Positions 1-12,200 of a stretch of DNA of 64,000 nucleotides are shown in pieces. Positions within the stretch are counted from its first letter, which is position 1. Every line of letters starts with the position of its first letter. A program made the position numbers and the translations under genes. The notes below the pieces were generated by a model. That model was not told where the DNA came from and ran no database searches. It saw only the letters and a list, made by a program, of their open reading frames with translations. The stretch is from Dioscorea cayenensis subsp. rotundata. Taxonomy: Eukaryota > Streptophyta > Magnoliopsida > Dioscoreales > Dioscoreaceae. The DNA is taken from the NCBI RefSeq assembly GCF_009730915.1, contig NC_052472.1, forward strand, positions 372,001 to 436,000, given 5' to 3'.

Positions 1-66
1 AATTGCTGGTACAGGTTAAGCTAAAACAACAAGAACGTACAAATTACCGACGTTCATCGAATACAT

Positions 67-108
67 AAACCCTAGAGAGCAGCAACAATGGCGTCTCTAA
101 AACCCTAG
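67..108 (+). promoter_or_regulatory. Two telo-boxes and a 6-codon upstream ORF in the SNU13 leader
   Basis: AAACCCTAG occurs at 67-75 and again at 100-108. Telo-boxes of this kind are known in promoters and leaders of plant ribosomal and translation-related genes. Between them an upstream ATG at 88 opens a 6-codon ORF (MASLKP) whose TAG stop at 106-108 lies inside the second telo-box. Whether both lie in the transcript depends on the start site, which cannot be read here. Confidence 0.6.
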
Positions 109-143
109 CACACAAATTCGCTCCCTTGAATCCTTGAATCGAG

Positions 144-1523
144 ATGGTATTTGGAAATCCTCTTCTCTTGAATTTCATCTCTATATTCACTTTTATCTTG
201 TGATTGATCTTTGTTTTGGTTCTGATGCAGAGTTCCGAGATTGTGAATCCAAAGGCGTACCCTTTGGCTGATGCTCACCTGACGAACACGATCATGGATC
301 TCGTCCAGCAGGCAGCAAACTATAAGCAGCTCAAGAAGGGTGCTAATGAAGGTTTGATCCGAATCTCCATCCAAATTTCTCTTTTTTCTGTTTTTTTGTA
401 TGATTTTTGGTTGATTTTGGTTTTGTTCAGCAACGAAGACGCTCAACAGAGGCATCTCTGAGTTTGTAGTGATGGCTGCTGATACTGAGCCACTTGAGAT
501 CCTCCTCCATCTTCCCTTGCTTGCAGAGGACAAGGTATGCAATCTTTTTTTTTTTTGGTTAAAAATCTCATCTTTTTTTTTTTGTGGTGAATTTTATGAT
601 AATTTATGCTATTGATCTCTTGTTTGTTGATCACTAAATTTAATTTTTAAGCAATGACAAATCTTGTTTTATTAATTTAAATCAAAGTCTTGTGGATGAT
701 TGTTTGGTTGGTTTATCATTTATAGTGAATTAGGTTAAACCCTAGTGTTGTTTTTTCTAAGTATTGATGCTCAATTGAAACCTTATTTTCAGATATTCTA
801 TGAATCCCTTTGCTATGAAAAGATGAGCAGGGAATGCTTGTTTGGTTGGTTTTCTTTTGATGTGTTTTGAGGTCTTATTCTCTTGTTCTGATATTTCAGT
901 TCATTTGATGGTTCTCTTTGGTACTTATGGTTTTCAGTGATCGAACAAACCTAAAAGATTTCATTAATCTCACCAAACAACCCTTTTTAAGTGAAAGTGA
1001 TCCAAAGAGCTTGGTTTAATTAGTGACGGTACATGTCGTTACGCCGGTGCTCTTTATTTGACACTTGCAAAATGTTATGAAATCATCTTCAATTGAACAG
1101 TTTTATATTAAACTTAGTCTTATTCTGTTTTTGAGTATATGTTTCTAAATTTGAGCTTTCTGATGTATTTTTTCTTTCATGGTTCAAAGAAATACTATCA
1201 AACTTGTTTTACAAAAAACATGGTTTCATGTGACTCAAACATTAGGTTGATACTTATGCTCTGCCATGACAGAATGTGCCATATGTCTTTGTTCCTTCAA
1301 AACAAGCTCTTGGCCGAGCTTGTGGAGTTACAAGGCCGGTGATCGCTTGTTCGGTCACTAGCAACGAAGGAAGTCAATTGAAAAGCCAGATACAACAACT
1401 CAAAGTAATCTTCCTGACCTTTTTCTTTCTCATCATCAGTTTCTCTTACGATATGTAATTTCGTCATTCTAATTGCTATTGATCCTGGATTTGCAGGATG
1501 CTATTGAGAAACTCTTGATCTAA
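144..1523 (+). CDS. SNU13: SNU13 / NHP2-like protein 1 (L7Ae family), 5 exons, 128 aa
   Basis: K-turn RNA-binding protein of the U4/U6.U5 tri-snRNP and of box C/D snoRNPs; acts in the nucleus and nucleolus. Exons read as 144-146, 231-351, 431-534, 1273-1404 and 1497-1523, all with GT-AG introns, summing to 387 nt in frame. The protein starts [15 protein letters not shown], contains [20 protein letters not shown] and the RNA-contact stretch [15 protein letters not shown], and ends DAIEKLLI, matching the usual 128-aa plant protein almost residue for residue. Exon 1 contributes only the ATG; the first intron begins at the next base. If intron 1 were retained, an in-frame ATG at 225 would still give a near-identical protein (MQSSEIV). 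Identity is close to certain. The small first exon rests on the perfect ATG|GT...AG|AGT join. Confidence 0.95.
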
Positions 1524-1848
1524 AAACTCCGTCGGTTCAGCATGAAAGCCCTTGAAACTAAATACGAAAAATTTTGGAGGCTCGGCTTGATACTGGTGTG
1601 TTGTTTCTTATGTGGATGTGAGATTTAGGTAACATTTGTAATTGAGAGTTTGATGACCTTAGTTTGGTTGTAGCTTTCAGTAGTTGTTATTTGTATTACT
1701 GGATGAAATTGCAAGTCATTCTGGAGTATGAAAAATGAACCATTATTGGCAATTTTATTTATGGTATCATCAGTGTTCTATATTTCTATGTTGCAACCAA
1801 CTTTTTCTTTTTCTAGGAACATTGGCCATCTTCGTTATTAAGTATTTA

Positions 1849-2188
1849 GGCTTTGTTTGGATTGGCTTGTTAAAAAAAATGTTTTTTTCAATTTAATGTA
1901 AGTACTTTTAGAAAAAAGTACTTTCCCAGAATAAGTTAAGCATTTTTTTTTGTATTTTGTGTTTGGATTAGTTTTTCTTTAAAAGCAGAAGCTGTTAAAT
2001 TAAGTTAAAAAAACAGTTTTTTGAGAAGCTGATCATAACTAGTTTATGAAAAAAAAACTATTTTTCAGCTTCTTTTATAACTTCTGTTTTTGCAAAAAAA
2101 TCAATACAACAATTTTTTTTTAACCCAGAAGTGCTTAATTTATAAAAAAATATTTCTGGGTTTTTCAAAAACTAATCCAAACAAGTCC
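1849..2188. mobile_element. PIF/Harbinger-type (Tourist-like) MITE, 340 bp
   Basis: Terminal inverted repeats GGCTTTGTTTGGATT (left) and, read on the minus strand, GGACTTGTTTGGATT (right) are flanked by TTA at 1846-1848 and 2189-2191, the three-base target duplication typical of the superfamily. The interior is AT-rich with internal palindromic stretches and no ORF. It lies downstream of SNU13. Confidence 0.75.
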
Positions 2189-2500
2189 TTAATGAGATTT
2201 TCATTTTATTGCATCAGTCAGGAAGTAACTGCATTCATTTTGTAATGTGATATAAATGTCTCATTTTAGAGGTATTTTAATGTAATATAATTGAAAGGTC
2301 TCTGTCACACCGAACTAATTTTGCATACATGAGACATACATAAGTTTGATTTCTATATAGTTTATTATATAAAAGATGCCATATTAATAAAGTGGGGGGT
2401 CAAAAGTCATTTCACCTTCAATCCTGTGACATTTTTGCCCAAAGACACCCAATATTTATAAAATACATACCGGTCCACATAAAGTTGTTTTCACATGTTA

Positions 2501-2774
2501 CTTTTTCTGTTCTTTCTTATCTGTCACAAATTCTTTTTTTTTAATGTCATTTTTTAACATCAAAAAGCATTTATTATATTTTTTTTTCCAAAATCACCCT
2601 TAACACTTTATTCAACTTTCTTGTTGGAATTAAATATAAGAGAAAAATGTGAAGATATAAATTATGAGTAATTTATGAAAATTAACTAATTTTTTATAAA
2701 ATTTTGTGAAATAACTAAGTTTCTTGGTGCGTGAGATTCAGTTAACCACGACAGATAAAAAAGAACGGAGGGAG
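2501..2774. mobile_element. Stowaway-type (Tc1/mariner) MITE, 274 bp
   Basis: The right end reads GAACGGAGGGAG, i.e. the classic CTCCCTCCGTTC terminus on the minus strand. The left end CTTTTTCTGTTCTTTCTTAT is the diverged partner. Both ends abut TA (2499-2500 and 2775-2776), the expected target duplication. No coding capacity. Confidence 0.7.
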
Positions 2775-2857
2775 TACTGTGTTAAAGCAATTGACTTTTA
2801 TGTTGAAGATTACGTTGCTGTGTCACCGTCATAATAATGATCAAGTTGGTAAAACAT

Positions 2858-2948
2858 TTAATGTTTATGTAAAAAATTGAGGGTTCGACTTTTTCCTAAT
2901 GCTTTAATGTCTACGTAAAAAATTGAGGGTTTGACTCTTTCCTAATGC
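2858..2948. repeat. Two tandem ~45-bp copies, SINE-like fragment
   Basis: TTAATGT-TA-GTAAAAAATTGAGGGTT-GACT-TTTCCTAATGC occurs twice in a row (2858-2902 and 2903-2948) with a few substitutions. The GAGGGTTCGACT part resembles a pol III box B, so this may be a duplicated piece of a tRNA-derived SINE. Confidence 0.5.
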
Positions 2949-3129
2949 ACGATTAAGAGTGTGCATAGTAATAAGACAGAAAGAAGACAACAACAATTAC
3001 AGGTTAATAAGTCTCTGTAACTTTGTGCATTGGATTCCAGACAATCTAGTTTGTGACTGATTTCTATTTACATTAACAAGGCATCTAGTTTGATTGGGAT
3101 GAAGGGAAAGGAGTGGAAGCTTTACCTCC

Positions 3130-5142
3130 TCACTCTTTTGGTATTTGATTTTGAGGCTGTGAAAAAAATTGCTGAGCATTGCGAGCTACCTCTGCCTCCA
3201 GTATTGCTTCCAGCACTACATCCGAACCTTTTGCTTCATCTGAAAATACACCAGAAAAAAAAAATAGAGATGATTTTTTCCAAATATACATGCAGCCCTA
3301 AGAAATTCGAGTAGACGAGGCAAAGGCTTGAATGTAAGTTTTGCATCAGATAGATACGTTGTCCTCTATTGTATACCGAATCCAAGTTTGAGAAAAGGTA
3401 CAAAATTTTGCTCAAAAAAATTCCTTGAATACTACAAAATCTTCTATGGAGGATGTCTTGCACTATCAAGAATGCACCTCATCATCTCATCATGAATGAC
3501 TATAGTTTCAGCTATTTAGTTTCATTTACTGTTCTGTGTTCTCTATTGCAATCAGAATCTAAGTTTGAAAAAAGATGCAAAATCCTGTCAGTGAGGTCCC
3601 TAAAGACAAATGATATTTACAGCCATGATCTTCTGGGAAGGATGTATTGTGCCATCAATATCATACGATACGAATAACTAAAGTTCCTACTAGTTAGTTT
3701 CATCGGTTGCTTGCCATTTTCTTCTCTTGTCCTACTTTTTAGAACAGTATTGAATCTGGCTGATCAATCATTGGCCAGTTCTTTTACCATGATAGATAAG
3801 TAAGTAAGTACCTTGACTTCAAGATCATTGTTGATTAATTAACGTAGATATAACATCATTGAGCATCTAAAAATACTTACCATTGCGCTTTGGAAGAAGG
3901 CCAGCAGTTTCAGCAGACACAGGCAGAATGGCCAAAAGACCATCTCCACCTTTAAGTTTCTCCACATCCCCCACATCTTCTAACACTCCTGATTTGACTG
4001 TTGGAGACTCAGCTAATTTAGCATATGATATTGCCTGGCTATGGAGATTTGAAGAAATGGAACTCCTCGAAATGAACTCCTGGAGAGGAAGTGTCAATTA
4101 ATAACACATGAAAATTCATGCAAAGTTCATCATGCTATTACTAATGATAATAAGATGATGGTACACACCTTGGGGATCTTAGTTGCTGCCGAATTTTCTC
4201 CATCAGTTGCCTTAGCTACTCCACTACCTGATAGTCTCTTAGAAAAGGCCTTGCAGTACTCTATTCGACTTGAAGGGCACGACAGGTAAAGAGATGCAAT
4301 TCGGGCCACCACTTATGCCCATCATTTGGTTTAGGCTCCATGTCAGTCAGACTCTGCGCCAGGAATGGGCCATAGGGTTCATGCGACTCCTGCTATAAGC
4401 CTGGGACATGCAGTATGACCCTAGCGCAGCAATCGCATCTTGAAGTTTCTCAGCTACCCGATACGTCGGAGATTAAAAGGCTGTGCATTGCTCAAAAGTT
4501 TACACCTTTAAGATCAATTGAGAAAGTTTCTACTATCGGAGGCATTGTTGCGCTATACATGACAATGGGTGAATCAACAATGGTGATAGCAGTGAATAGA
4601 ACCATTCGAAATGCAGAAAACATGCTTTGCTTTTCCAACAATCCTTTGTTTCTGTATTTTCTGCGAGAATCACGCATCACGAGCAACACAATCCTCTGTT
4701 TGGATGTTCTTAAAAATTCAAACAATTGAAATTCAATGAACACTCTTATCTGAACTCCGAAACAGGAAGGTTGAACATCTAGCGAAGCTAGTCAAGGTGG
4801 CACTGAATTAAAAGAAAAACATCTCCCAGATCAATTGAAGAAGAAGAAGAGAAGATGGGCGATTCAAGCTAGCCTAGACAGCCGCACTATAGCTCTCAGA
4901 CTGCCCGCACAGCCATCTGAACATACCCAATCGCTCTTCCGGCGAGCCTCCCCGCCGTTCTCGCAATCCTAGCCGCGGTCCTTCGGACCTTCAACAAACG
5001 AAGTCACCAACATAAGAAAACAGAGATTGAGGCGGAAAACATCAAGTCGATCGAGACAAGGCAGAGTGAATGATACTACAAGTGAGAGCGCCGTGGCTCC
5101 TGACAGGATCAAAAAGAGCTCGCCATAAGAGATCCCCAGCAT
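3130..5142 (-). pseudogene. Mitochondrial TatB-like protein gene, 5' half decayed
   Basis: Similar to the plant mitochondrial TATB-like protein (twin-arginine translocase subunit; Arabidopsis At5g43680 family). The first exon reads MLGISYGELFLI and later ARTAGRLAGRAIGY, the TatB amphipathic region. The last two exons look intact: 3881-4079 (LHSQAISYAKLAE ... ILPVSAETAGLLPKRN) and 3130-3239 (GSDVVLEAILEAEVARNAQQ, ending in a TGA at 3130-3132), joined by normal splice sites. An upstream piece ending TKIPK (donor at 4168/4169) is also in phase. Between about 4260 and 5070 the recognisable coding sequence changes frame several times: GPKD is followed by a shift, the QxAxGQ-E-I-QSQA stretch is broken, and the MNPGP motif has two extra bases. 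I read this as a pseudogene. Uncorrected assembly indels are the other possibility, since the 3' exons are so well preserved. Confidence 0.6.
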
Positions 5143-6246
5143 ACCTGAGGCTCCGGGCTCGGCGATGGTTGGCAGTATGGAGTGGGGACAGAAGGCCGAG
5201 AGATCAGCGCCGAGCTCGGGATCTTTTCTATCTTTTGTGTCGCGTGGAGAAGTCCCTGAAACATTGCCAGCTTCTCTACAAGTCCATCTGTGCATTTGTT
5301 ATAAGAATTTAAGAAAATACATATACATAAAATTAAATAATAATATGTAAAAAGGATTAAAAAAATATAAAGAAGAAGGATGAAGAGTTCGGTTCAAGCA
5401 TTGGTCTATTTTTAAAAGTAAATATTGAGAATAGGAGCAAAAGCATCACTTAATTTTGGTAGAACTCCTCTAAATGTACCTGATCTATATTTCTATCGAG
5501 CACTGTTACTCAGACATATACATAAATTATAATTAAAAAAATAAAATGGAGTTGAAATATAACATGTAAAAAGAATCTTTTAACCACATGGGATTACTCT
5601 TCACTCCAAATGTGGAGCTGCAGCTTCACATAGTGTGCGATATATAGTATACATTTTATACGCCAGGTGATGGCGATCATTCGTATGTCGATATGCTCTA
5701 AATGTAATAGGCTGCTAATAATGAGCTTACAACACTCTAATAGTCGTTCACAGTAGAAACATTCGTACGATGATTACCATTAGCACTATGGCAGGTCACA
5801 GAGATTTAGGACCAAAGAATTATTAAATGATCGTACTCTCTGATAAAGCCATGGCCACAGAAAACAAAAGCTGCTACCATTCCGTGGATTCGGAGTCTCG
5901 ACATATTTTATAGATTTAGCCATCTCACATGATTCTCAGAACATACTACAGTGCTGCGACGTCGCTCATGCATATTATAGCAACATATAATATGATTTCA
6001 TTTTTTATTTTATTAATAATTATTTATAAATCCATATAAAAATATATTTTATTTAGTTGCCTAACATTTTTATCGAAACAAATATAAATTATAATTTTAA
6101 TAAATCGAAAGTAGCTTGACAAGACTCAAGTAGCCATTTTTCCACCAGATCTGCCTCGAGATTATAACCAGTTATGATCACGAGGCAATCTTTTTATTCT
6201 TGTTTTGAAGGGAAGTGGGGAGAGCTCGTGCTTTGGGACCCTATTC
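5143..6246. other. Intergenic, no gene seen
   Basis: Lies between the divergent TatB-like and MAG4 starts. AT-rich, no convincing ORF, repeat or RNA gene. The last ~60 bp (from about 6190) become GC-richer and probably include the MAG4 transcription start. Confidence 0.5.
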
Positions 6247-9200
6247 ATGGAGAGGAGCAAAGGGGTTTTCAAGCGATCTCAGGGTTCCAAATCATTTATT
6301 AAAATTTCGCTGATTTCAAGATTGGACGCCTCAATCTCAACGCTGTTGCGCAGGTATCTCCTTCCCTGCTTTGTTCTTTCATAGGTTTTTTGGTTTTAAT
6401 TCGCTTTTTTGTCGAGAAATCAGCCAGATGATTGCTAATGTTGACTTATTTTTTGAAATGCGGATTGATCTTTTGTAGATGTTAAATGATATCAGTCAGG
6501 ATGCTTTTGGTTTTAGATACATTCACCGCAAAAGGACCCCAGCTTGAATTCCGGCGGTGGGTCAGTTTGTGCTCTTCGCCGAGTGTGAAAATGTTATATG
6601 TGATTAGGAAATGCGGAAAATGCTGTGGCATGTTCAGCTTCTATTCGATCGATATTTGGCACTTTTTTGGAATTTAGTGGTTTCAGCATCTTTTTATTGT
6701 CACCGTCAAGTATTTCTGGGTTGGGACCATACTGAAGGACTAAAGAATTTAGTTTGTTGTTGTCAGGCTGATTTCAAAGAACTGATTTTGCCTCGAGTTT
6801 GATATCATCCTTTAATTTTTTTAGATTTGTAAAAACACATAACTTTGAGGGCTAAGTTCTCAGTGATATCAAAGAAGGACTTTTTACATTCATTTCATAA
6901 GTTGCAGCTTCAGAAATCAGCTCAATGTTTTTGGTTTCATGTAAACCCAATGATCTTGAGTTAGGAAACTTTCAGGGGCCAGGGTTTTAGTTTCAAAATG
7001 AAGATCCTAATCCCAGCCGAGGACAGGTAACTTTGCCCAGATTAATTTGTTTATTATTAGCCACCTGCCCAACAACTTTATGACGTCAGTCTCATTTCAA
7101 ATCAAAAAACATATTCATAGCTCAACTGCCGGGCAACGATGTCACTTAAGTTAGCATTAGTAAATTGGTTATATTGGTATAAGCCGTATGCAGACATGCT
7201 TGATTCTTGTCTGATTGGGACTTTTATTTCCATTGATAATCTACTATCGATAAAATGAATCTGAACAGATAAGTAACGTAAGTGCTTACAAAAGAGGCTT
7301 TATAGTTCAACAATTGTTTTATGATGATTAATGGGTAATTGATTTGCCGTGAGTTATGACTCCAAATGTACTTCTATCAAGTATATAATAGCTACTAGGA
7401 GCCTGAAAGTGCTGAAAGCTGAGTTTCAAGTGATTCTTATGGTATTATATAGTGCATGTGTATCTTTGTATGCTGATTGTTGGTATAATATGCAACTACA
7501 TTTACATTATAATGCAGTAAGAAATTTACACAATAATGTACTAATTTAAATTGGTGAAAATTGAGAAAAATGGAATAAAACTGAATAGTATGAAACATTT
7601 GTTGAAAGCTTATAATATTGCCTCATGGCCTTGAATACCAGCGTTAATCTTCAATGAAACTGCACAAACTTTCCAGTTAATTATAAAAAAAATATGCTTA
7701 TTATATGTGCCAACCACATCAATTTATCTTACTAAAGGATTTCTATCTTCTCTCCTTTTCTTTTTTCTTGTTTTGTTTATCATCTAACATAAAATGTCTG
7801 TCTACTCTCTATTTTATGTGCACTTGCAAACTCTCATTCCTGTGAGTAAGTAATGCATGTCTTCAGTGTTGTCCATAATTATGAATTCCTGAAAGAAGAA
7901 AGAATAACTTTCATTTACTACAATATTGTGCTTATCAAAGAATGGTTTTGCCTACAGCTATGTTGAACGCTTTCTTGATCGTATAAGCAATGGTGTACGG
8001 GCAGAGGATAGGCGTGCTGCGATGGCAGAACTTCAGTCTGTTGTTGCTGAAAGTCGTTCAGCTCAACTAGCATTTGGGGCAATGGGTGGGTGCTTCATTC
8101 TATTGTCAATACATTCACATTAGCTTTTCATATTCTCAAGAGGCATATCCCATTCCTTTCCTTATACAGGATTCCCTGTGCTCTTAAGTGTCCTAAAGGA
8201 AGAGCGTGATGATGTTGAAATGATCCGTGGTGCTCTTGAAACTCTTGTTAGTGCATTGACTCCCATTGACACTGCTCATGGAGCTAAAAATGATGTTCAG
8301 CCTGCATCAATGAATTCTGACCTTCTGTCTCGAGAGTCTGAAAACATTGCCCTTCTTCTTAGTTTGTTGGTTAGTTTTAACTTGTAATTTTTTAAGTCCA
8401 GTGATACTGGTGAGCTGAATGGTGATATTTATGCTCGCATTTCATAATTGTTTGTCTTTGTATGGCAGTCTGAAGATGATTTCTATGTCAGATACTACAC
8501 GCTTCAGCTTCTTACTGCACTTCTTACACATTCCCCTAATAGGTGCCAACTGCAATAGATATCTATATATAACTCACGCTTGCTGCTTTTTTTTATTCTC
8601 TCCCTTCTCACTTTGGTTTGATTATTGTTTATAAACTTTTTGGTTATGGTTTCTTCCTCACCCTTTCAGATTACAAGAAGCAATCCTTTCAATCCCTCGT
8701 GGCATAACTAGACTTATGGATATGCTCATGGATCGTGAGGTCAGATATCTTTCAATTTCTTATGTCCAATGAGACTCGGGCGCCAGCCGACTATCTTTCC
8801 CGCCTGTAATGAGTCATTTGCCTTTTGAAGGACTATTTGCGGCAATATAATAAATATGAATTTCCAGTATGCTCATGTAAATCGGCTGCCAGATTTGAGA
8901 GACTTAAGGGGAAGGAAACCCTCTTGTTCCTGCAGAAGTTTCTTCTTGATACATAGTTTAAATATGACCTTTTGAAGTGGCAATCTATATGTTTTTTTGG
9001 TTGAAGAATCAATGCTTCTAAACTTTTATTTTCTTGCTGATAGCTTCCTGTGCATGACAGGTTATAAGAAATGAAGCCCTGCTCCTCCTCACATATCTAA
9101 CCCGTGAAGCTGAGGTGTGATAATAGTTTGAAAACTGGTTTAGACATTACTAGACTGCTCATAACTCTGTTTCTTGTAACACGATTGGTCACCTTGGCAG

Positions 9201-12200
9201 GAAATTCAAAAGATCGTGGTTTTTGAAGGCGCGTTTGAGAAGATTTTCAGCATTATTCAAGAGGAGGGGGGTTCTGACGGTGGTGTTGTTGTGCAGGTGA
9301 TTGCTTGGAACTCTTTGTGCACATAGGTTAGCCTTTATTTATCTATTTATTTATTATTCTTTTTTTTTATTGGCCAGTAAGTTTTTAATCATTTTCTTAT
9401 AAGTATGGGTATATGCGGACAGGGGTGTTAGTCTTGATCTTGGTTTCTTTCTTTGTAGCATAAAGTTGCACATTTTCAAGTCTCCTAGACTGACCTTTAT
9501 TTTCGACATTCCAATTTTCCTTTGCATCCCTTGCCTCAGGTGATTTTCCTACCTGAAGCCATCTGCGATAAGGATGTCTCATTTGCGAGCATTGCCTTTT
9601 GAATTACTTATAGCTGGTTGATGTTATGTGTGCACGTGTTTAACTGGTATGAGAACCTTCCCACCTGATCTTTTGAGAATCTGGAGATTCCCTGAAGAGT
9701 GGAAGTCAAGACCACCTGGTCCCCATCGCAGCATCTAATTGTCTTTTATCTGAATGTAGAAGGCATTGCATTGTTTCTCACCTTGCGAAATATTGCTTCT
9801 CATAGTATATCCAATAAACATATTTTGTTTTAAATTCGTTCACCTAGTATTCTGACCTGTATTGATATTTTTAACAGGATTGTCTTGAATTGCTAAAGAA
9901 TCTCATTCGTAAGAATGCCTCCAATCAGGTTGGTGATCTTGAAGCAGCTCAACCTGATTAGTTTCTTCATCAGTAACTTTAAAGTTCATTTTGTATCGTG
10001 TAGATGCTACTTAAGGAAACAACCGGATTCGACCCTATAATATCAATTCTGAAGCTACGCAGAGGTAGTGCCTTTAACTTCACTCAGCAAAAGGTATATT
10101 TCTGTCTTTTTGACTTGACTTCCTAATATTCCAGTATCTAAATTTCTATTTGTCATATATGAGCAAGGTGAGAGCTGCTAGTATGAGCTCATGTACGCTG
10201 ACTTGGTTTTATCCTTTTGTATTTATGAAAATCACTCCATGCCAGTAGACGATAAATCTGCTCAATGCGTTGGAAACTATCGATCTACTTCTGATGGGTG
10301 GTTTAGAGGATGATCCTGGGAGAGAAGCTAATCGCCTTTCTAATCAGAATGCATTGGCTCAGGTATTTATTTACCATGTGATTTCTGTGATGAGGCACAA
10401 CTTTTAACATAAGGATTGAGATTATTGTTCTCAACACTTGCAGAAGAAAATTTTGGATCACCTTGTAATGTTGGGTGTTGAAAGTCAATGGGCTTCAGTG
10501 TCCGTGCGCTGCTTGGTAAGATGTTTACTTGTTCTTCTGACTGAAGAAACAATGGAGGATCAGTATGTGACATATATTGAACTACTGGGGTATCAATATT
10601 GATTTTCCATTTCTTTCTTTTAGCAATATGAACTATACGTCCAAACTAATGTTGCTTCCAATTATGTTGATAACCTTCATCCTAGCCAACTTTACTAGGT
10701 CATCTGTCAGGGACTCAGGCTTCTTAAGATGACACTAACTGTATGTGGTCATGATGTGAGATAGACAGGTGGATGTTTTGTTGTTCATTTGCTAATATGG
10801 ATCAATGCCTTTTGGAACACTAGTTTATATCCAATGTAGAGTTAGTGAGAAGAATTCGTTTATGAATGAAAATATTCTGCTGTTGTAACATTGTCTGACC
10901 TTTTTCCGGTGTTGTGATATTGATGCGAGTGACCTTGTGTGATTCAATTCTGGACTTGCTTGGGTTATCCATTTTTGATATCCTCTTATTTTCTGACCAC
11001 TGTCTATGCATTCAAGGTTTTAGAATGTGTGCTTGGTGTTGTTTTGTCAATTTCTCCTGCATTGGTGCAACTTGGCCTCTGATCCATGTTACAATAAATG
11101 CAAGACAATAAAATATATGCTTTAGATCTTCCGCTTGTTGACATGGGCCATTATGAAATATTTATAATGTTATTTTTCTGATGTGGCTATTACTTCTCAG
11201 GCTTTGCGTTGCATTGGTGATCTAGTCATGAAAAATCCGTATAATCATGATAGTCTGGCAAATAAACTAGTTGGAGAGGAGCCTCATGTTGAACCTGCTC
11301 TAAATGCTATTCTTCGGATTACTTTACGAACCACCATCATGCAGGAATTTGTCGCAGCTGATTATGTCTTCAAGTGCTTCTGCGAGGTTAGCTTATGCTA
11401 CTGTTATATCTAATTTATTTTATCTCATTGTCGGTTTCATATTTGTCAATGGTTGCAATGATGAATCATCCAGTATATTTCTGGTATCAAATTATTCACT
11501 TGTCTTCGCTGAACAACTCAGATGAGTTGGCAAGATGGTTACCCTCAAAGTGACAGATCTGGAGGATTGGTTGTAAAAATTTAAAAAAAATGAAAAAAAA
11601 AAAGATTGTCCTGCCCAAATTTCTCAAAATAAACAAATAAATAATAAAAACAACACTTCTCATAGAGTAATATAGAGCTAGTTCTCATTGTTTGTTTGGT
11701 GAGTTCAGCAGTTCTTATGTTCATTTCTATTTTATGGTGTGCACCTTTTATGGTGGCATTTCTAATGTATTTTTGGCTTTAATTTTAACAGATGAATACA
11801 GTTGGACAAGCAATGTTAGCTTCCACAATGGTTCCTCAACTCCAATCTTCAAGTAATTTTAATTTTAAAGATGAGGGAAGCATGCCCTTTGGGAGGTATG
11901 TTTAGTGAATGAATAAGCCTTTGTTTTACCTTTCTAGTTTCAGTTGGGTTAGTGAACCTCATTCTTTAGATATTTGAGACTTTTGTTATTGATAAAAAAG
12001 ATATTATGTATTTTGCATTTTGTCTTGTAAATTTCTCTTTCATTGAAACTCAGAATTATTATTTCAATTGCTGCAGCTTGCTCTTACATGCACTACTATC
12101 AAGTGAGGGTAACGAAGATCTAGAGGTATAGCAGTTACATTTTTATTGATTTTATAATAATTAGCTGATAAGAATTTCGAATCTCCCCCTATTATACACC

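Noticed and set aside
3236-3677. Short ORFs on both strands between TatB-like exons
   Set aside because: They lie in an intron, show no family similarity and have no supporting signals.
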